DNA of 64,000 nt, from positions 186,001 through 250,000 of the forward strand of contig JAFKLY010000005.1 in assembly GCA_017304655.1 (NCBI GenBank), written 5' to 3'. The stretch's first letter is position 1. Every line of letters begins with the position of its first letter. Under the pieces are notes generated by a model. That model did no database searches. It was given only the letters and a program-made list of their open reading frames with translations, and was not told the origin of the DNA. The position numbers were made by a program, and so were the translations under genes. Below are positions 61,156 through 64,000 of the stretch, one piece after another. The stretch comes from Sphingomonas sp. GTDB lineage: Bacteria > Pseudomonadota > Alphaproteobacteria > Sphingomonadales > Sphingomonadaceae.

Positions 61156-62318
61156 TCCGCTGCCGCCACGGATGCCTTGCCAGCGTCGGTCGCCTCGGCT
61201 TCCAGCTTGGCCGCCTCGATCTCGGCTGCCTTGGCCTCGACCAGCGCAACGATATGGTCGATCATCGTGGCGTCGTTAATGTGATGGTCCGTCACGCCGG
61301 AGAGATAGACCATGTGCTTGCCGTTGCCGCCGCCGGTGATGCCGATGTCGGTCTCGCGCGCTTCGCCCGGTCCGTTGACCACGCAGCCCAGCACGGAAAG
61401 CGAGAGCGGCGTGTGGATGTGCTGCAGGCGGGTCTCGAGCGCCTCGACCGTGCGGATGACGTCAAAGCCCTGACGCGCACAGCTGGGGCAGGAGACCACG
61501 CGCACGCCGCGCGTGCGGATGCCGAGCGATTTCAGAATCTCGTAGCCGACCCGCACTTCCTCTTCCGGCTCGGCGGAGAGCGAGACGCGGATCGTGTCGC
61601 CGATGCCGGCCCAAAGCAGGTTGCCGATGCCGATCGCGCTCTTGACTGTGCCGCCGATGAGCCCGCCCGCCTCGGTGATGCCGAGGTGCAGCGGGCAGTC
61701 GACCGCGTCGGCAAGCTGCATGTAGGCGGCGACGGCGAGGAACACGTCGCTGGCTTTCACCGCGACCTTGTACTCGTGGAAATCCTGGTCCTGCAGCAGC
61801 TTGATATGGTCGAGCGCGCTCTCGACAAGCGCCTCGGGGCAGGGCTCGCCATATTTCTCCAGCAGGTCCTTCTCGAGAGAGCCTGCGTTGACGCCGATGC
61901 GGATCGCGCAGCCATTGGCCTTGGCGGCGTCGACCACTTCCTTGACGCGCGCCTCCGAACCGATGTTGCCCGGGTTGATGCGGAGGCACGCCGCGCCCGC
62001 ATCTGCCGCTTCGAGCGCGCGTTTATAGTGGAAGTGAATGTCGGCAATGATCGGCACCCGCGCGGCGCGGACGATCTGCCTGAGCGCCGCCGTGCTTTCT
62101 ACGTCCGGGCAGGAGACGCGGATGAGGTCCACGCCCGCCTCCTCGCAGCGGCGGATCTGGTCGATCGTCGCCTTCGCGTCCGATGTCGGCGTGTTGGTCA
62201 TGGTCTGCACCGTGACCGGCGCGCCGCCACCCACCGGCACGTTGCCGACCATGATCTGGCGGCATTCGCGCCGCGCGATATCGCGCCAGGGGCGCAGGCC
62301 GGGATTATGCTCGGACAT
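61152..62318 (-). CDS. ispG: 4-hydroxy-3-methylbut-2-en-1-yl diphosphate synthase
   Basis: IspG (GcpE), 388 aa, is the [4Fe-4S] enzyme making HMBPP in the MEP isoprenoid pathway. Motifs: [60 protein letters not shown], the cluster cysteines in [13 protein letters not shown] and the [16 protein letters not shown] segment. The C terminus carries an Ala/Glu-rich extension ([20 protein letters not shown]) that is not part of the core family. The downstream 96 aa gene overlaps its stop. Confidence 0.96.
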   Translation of the reverse strand: MSEHNPGLRPWRDIARRECRQIMVGNVPVGGGAPVTVQTMTNTPTSDAKATIDQIRRCEEAGVDLIRVSCPDVESTAALRQIVRAARVPIIADIHFHYKRALEAADAGAACLRINPGNIGSEARVKEVVDAAKANGCAIRIGVNAGSLEKDLLEKYGEPCPEALVESALDHIKLLQDQDFHEYKVAVKASDVFLAVAAYMQLADAVDCPLHLGITEAGGLIGGTVKSAIGIGNLLWAGIGDTIRVSLSAEPEEEVRVGYEILKSLGIRTRGVRVVSCPSCARQGFDVIRTVEALETRLQHIHTPLSLSVLGCVVNGPGEARETDIGITGGGNGKHMVYLSGVTDHHINDATMIDHIVALVEAKAAEIEAAKLEAEATDAGKASVAAAE

Positions 62319-62390
62319 GAGGGCGGTTCCGCAGGGCAGTCTTCATCGGCGCGCTTATAGCGGTGCCGTGGTGTGGAGGCGAGGGCGGAG

Positions 62391-62660
62391 TTAGTCCCTT
62401 TCGCCCCAGCGCCATCGCCACCCACCGCGCGTGTGCCGGCTGGCGATAAAAATCAGGCAAATGGTGACCAGGGCGAAGAGGCCGATGCTCTTGAGCAGCG
62501 CCTCACCGGTGTCGCTACGAGAGAGCAGGCCGATGCCCGCCAGCGCCAGTCCATAGGCTGCCAGCAGTGCCCAGCCTTGCCAGGCGATCGGCCGACCTGC
62601 GCCATATCCATAGCGTTTCGGGGCAAACCAGTCCCCGGGTTCCAGCAGCTTGCGGAGCAT
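62391..62660 (-). CDS. Small membrane protein, conserved hypothetical
   Basis: Protein of 89 aa with the N-terminal motif DWFAPKRYGYGAGRPIAWQG followed by two membrane helices (WALLAAYGLALAGIGLLS and SIGLFALVTICLIFIAS) and a Trp/Arg-rich tail (TRGGWRWRWGERD). The WFAPKRYGYGAG...WQGW pattern is, as I recall, widespread in alphaproteobacteria, with no known function. It stands between ispG and the SH3-domain gene. Confidence 0.7.
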   Translation of the reverse strand: MLRKLLEPGDWFAPKRYGYGAGRPIAWQGWALLAAYGLALAGIGLLSRSDTGEALLKSIGLFALVTICLIFIASRHTRGGWRWRWGERD

Positions 62661-62702
62661 CGCTGGCTTCCTCCTTCGCTCGGTATGGCGCCGGATGACG
62701 CC

Positions 62703-63566
62703 TCAGACCTTGGTCATCGTCCACTGGCCGTCGCTGCCCTTGCAGGCGTGATAGGTCTCGGCCTGCTCGGCTTCGCCCGGAAGGCTGACGCTCTGTGTCA
62801 CCAGCTTGCAATTGGCGGCGGCAACCGTCGTCGCTTTCCTGAGCAGTGTGGACGAGACGTAGCCCTGGCCCACGCCGTTTTCTGAAACCAGCATCCAAGG
62901 CTGGCCCTTCACTTGCGCGGGGACCCAGACGCGCTGGCCGGCCGGCAACGTGGCCCGGATCGGTGCGCTCGCGGCTGGCCCGGCACGCAGATTGGCATTG
63001 GCGCTTGTCGTGTAGCTGTCCCCAACCTTCACATAGCCGCCAGCCGGCTCCACGCCCTGGGCGAAGCGGAGGTCGCCAATGCCGCTGCTGCCGGTGGTGC
63101 CACTGGCGACATCGACCCGGCCGGACGCCCCGGTTTCGTCATTGGTCCAGCTCTGGCTCTGCCCGGTCGCGATGGCCTGCTCGGCGGCGCGCTCGGCCTT
63201 GTCGCGGTCGTTCTTCTGGAGCTTGCAGCCGATGGCGGACCCTGCGGCGGCGCCGACCGCCGCACCCAGGATGGTGCCGAGCGTACGGCTGCCCGATCCG
63301 GCGATGCGATTGCCGAGCAGGCCGCCCGCGACGCCGCCGATGGCTGCCGCGATCCCTTGCTTGTCCCCATTCGCTCCGCAACCGAAGATGCCGCCGAGCA
63401 ATCCGCCGCCACCACTGGTCCGTTCGCCGTTGTCTTGCGCGGCCATAACCGGCTGCGTCGTCGTCGCAGTCTGCTGTTGCTGGGTCACATTGGTGCCGAT
63501 CGCCTGGGCCGGACCGGCAGCGACCAGCGCGCCGAGCGCGACGGTCGAAAGTATCTTGCGGATCAT
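62703..63566 (-). CDS. Glycine-zipper and SH3-domain secreted protein
   Basis: Protein of 287 aa. A signal peptide (ILSTVALGALVAAGPAQA) is followed by a Gln/Thr-rich segment and a glycine-zipper membrane-inserting region of the Rickettsia 17-kDa/2TM type (AAAIGGVAGGLLGNRIAGSG, then AVGAAAGSAIGCKL). A C-terminal bacterial SH3 domain follows (TSANANLRAGPAASAPIRAT, then GVGQGYVSSTLL). Such proteins are outer-envelope associated. The Met at 63566 starts a normal signal peptide and is chosen over an upstream extension. Length and domain order match proteins commonly called SH3 domain-containing. Confidence 0.82.
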   Translation of the reverse strand: MIRKILSTVALGALVAAGPAQAIGTNVTQQQQTATTTQPVMAAQDNGERTSGGGGLLGGIFGCGANGDKQGIAAAIGGVAGGLLGNRIAGSGSRTLGTILGAAVGAAAGSAIGCKLQKNDRDKAERAAEQAIATGQSQSWTNDETGASGRVDVASGTTGSSGIGDLRFAQGVEPAGGYVKVGDSYTTSANANLRAGPAASAPIRATLPAGQRVWVPAQVKGQPWMLVSENGVGQGYVSSTLLRKATTVAAANCKLVTQSVSLPGEAEQAETYHACKGSDGQWTMTKV

Positions 63567-63662
63567 GGCATCTCTCCTCGCGTGAAAGTCTCTAAGACAG
63601 ATTCGCGCACGGATCGCCGTTGGGATCAAGAGGGCGCGTGCGTGGCGGGCAGGACTTTACAA

Positions 63663-64000
63663 TCAACCGGCAAAGGGCACCTCGGGCAGGCCGGGCACCT
63701 CGACGGGAAAGGAGAAGATCGCGCCGGCATGGGGTTGGATAGCGAGATCCATGTCCGACAGCCCGGCGCGGGCGCTCGTGACATAAGCGGTCCGCAAATC
63801 AGGGCCACCAAAGGCGATCATCGTCGGGCGCGTGACCGGGAGAAGGACGGTCTGCAACAAGTCTCCAGCTGGGGATAGTCGCACCACGCGCCCCCCCTCG
63901 AAGAGCGCGCTCCAGTAACAGCCTTCAGCGTCGAACGAGCCGCCATCAGGTCGGCCCTTGCCAGTCTCGAACTGGTGAAAGATCCGCCGTCCGGAGAGCG
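63663..64000 (-). CDS. SMP-30/gluconolactonase family protein, 5' end outside window
   Basis: Only the C-terminal 112 codons are present; the gene continues past base 64000. Readable on the minus strand are GRPDGGSFDAEGCYWSALFE and GGRVVRLSPAGDLLQTVLLP, then TRPTMIAFGGPDLRTAYVTS, a typical order for SMP-30/gluconolactonase/LRE-like beta-propellers that hydrolyse lactones with a divalent metal. The stop is at 63663-63665. No frameshift is seen. Confidence 0.85.
   Translation of the reverse strand, partial: LSGRRIFHQFETGKGRPDGGSFDAEGCYWSALFEGGRVVRLSPAGDLLQTVLLPVTRPTMIAFGGPDLRTAYVTSARAGLSDMDLAIQPHAGAIFSFPVEVPGLPEVPFAG

Overview
This window comes from a GC-rich alphaproteobacterium, most likely a sphingomonad (Sphingomonadales). 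The evidence is protein-level: a short (279 aa) flagellin, a sphingomonad-style FliE-to-FlhB flagellar block, an alphaproteobacterial set of housekeeping genes (FabI, AroC, IspG, FtsK, LolA) and several small conserved proteins of the kind seen in this order. No 16S rRNA or other definitive taxonomic marker lies here, so the genus is left open.

Layout. 0-5 kb: an iron-type alcohol dehydrogenase, two paralogous AraC regulators, a small secreted DUF4168 protein, a VIT/CCC1-type metal transporter and tRNA-Thr(GGT). 5.1-12.5 kb: a small conserved gene, then a tightly overlapped efflux operon (TetR/CerR regulator, HlyD-type adaptor, double-ATPase ABC subunit, two ABC-2 permeases, TolC/NodT outer-membrane lipoprotein). 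13-14.4 kb: dnaA with a 430-base AT-richer leader. 14.6-31.9 kb: a flagellar island. Flagellin fliC is on the minus strand; a sigma-54-type activator (FlbD-like) and fliE-F-G-H-I-J-K-L-M-N-O-P-Q-R-flhB run on the plus strand, followed by an unrecognised gene, fliD and fliS. These encode the basal body, C-ring, export gate and ATPase, hook-length control, filament and cap. flhA, the rod and hook (flg) genes, motAB and any fliA lie outside. 31.9-44.3 kb: mixed housekeeping genes (ung, a vapBC-type toxin-antitoxin pair, DUF808, a serine hydrolase, phzF-like, a cation diffusion facilitator, pdxH, a DnaJ-like protein, yihY, fabI, aroC, yjbQ). 44.3-49.6 kb: a dicarboxylate/glutamate symporter and a glutaminase, separated by a compositionally different metallopeptidase gene, then an Atm1-like ABC exporter. 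50-64 kb, mostly minus strand: L,D-transpeptidase, ribA, xth, lolA, ftsK, an esterase, a GNAT enzyme, an EamA exporter, a class A beta-lactamase, ispG, an SH3-domain protein and a truncated SMP-30/gluconolactonase.

Non-coding structure includes TAAA-N16/17-CCGTYC promoter-like boxes shared by fliC, fliD and the unknown gene between flhB and fliD; a dispersed two-block repeat placed just downstream of both the L,D-transpeptidase and the beta-lactamase; a 140-bp palindromic element with 13-bp terminal inverted repeats; two stacked hairpins before the symporter; and five GANTC sites upstream of dnaA. I found no CRISPR array, integrase, transposase, prophage or recognisable defence island apart from the vapBC-type pair. 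No clearly new multi-gene system is evident. The best candidates for novelty are the unknown flagellar gene, the metallopeptidase insertion and the dispersed repeat.
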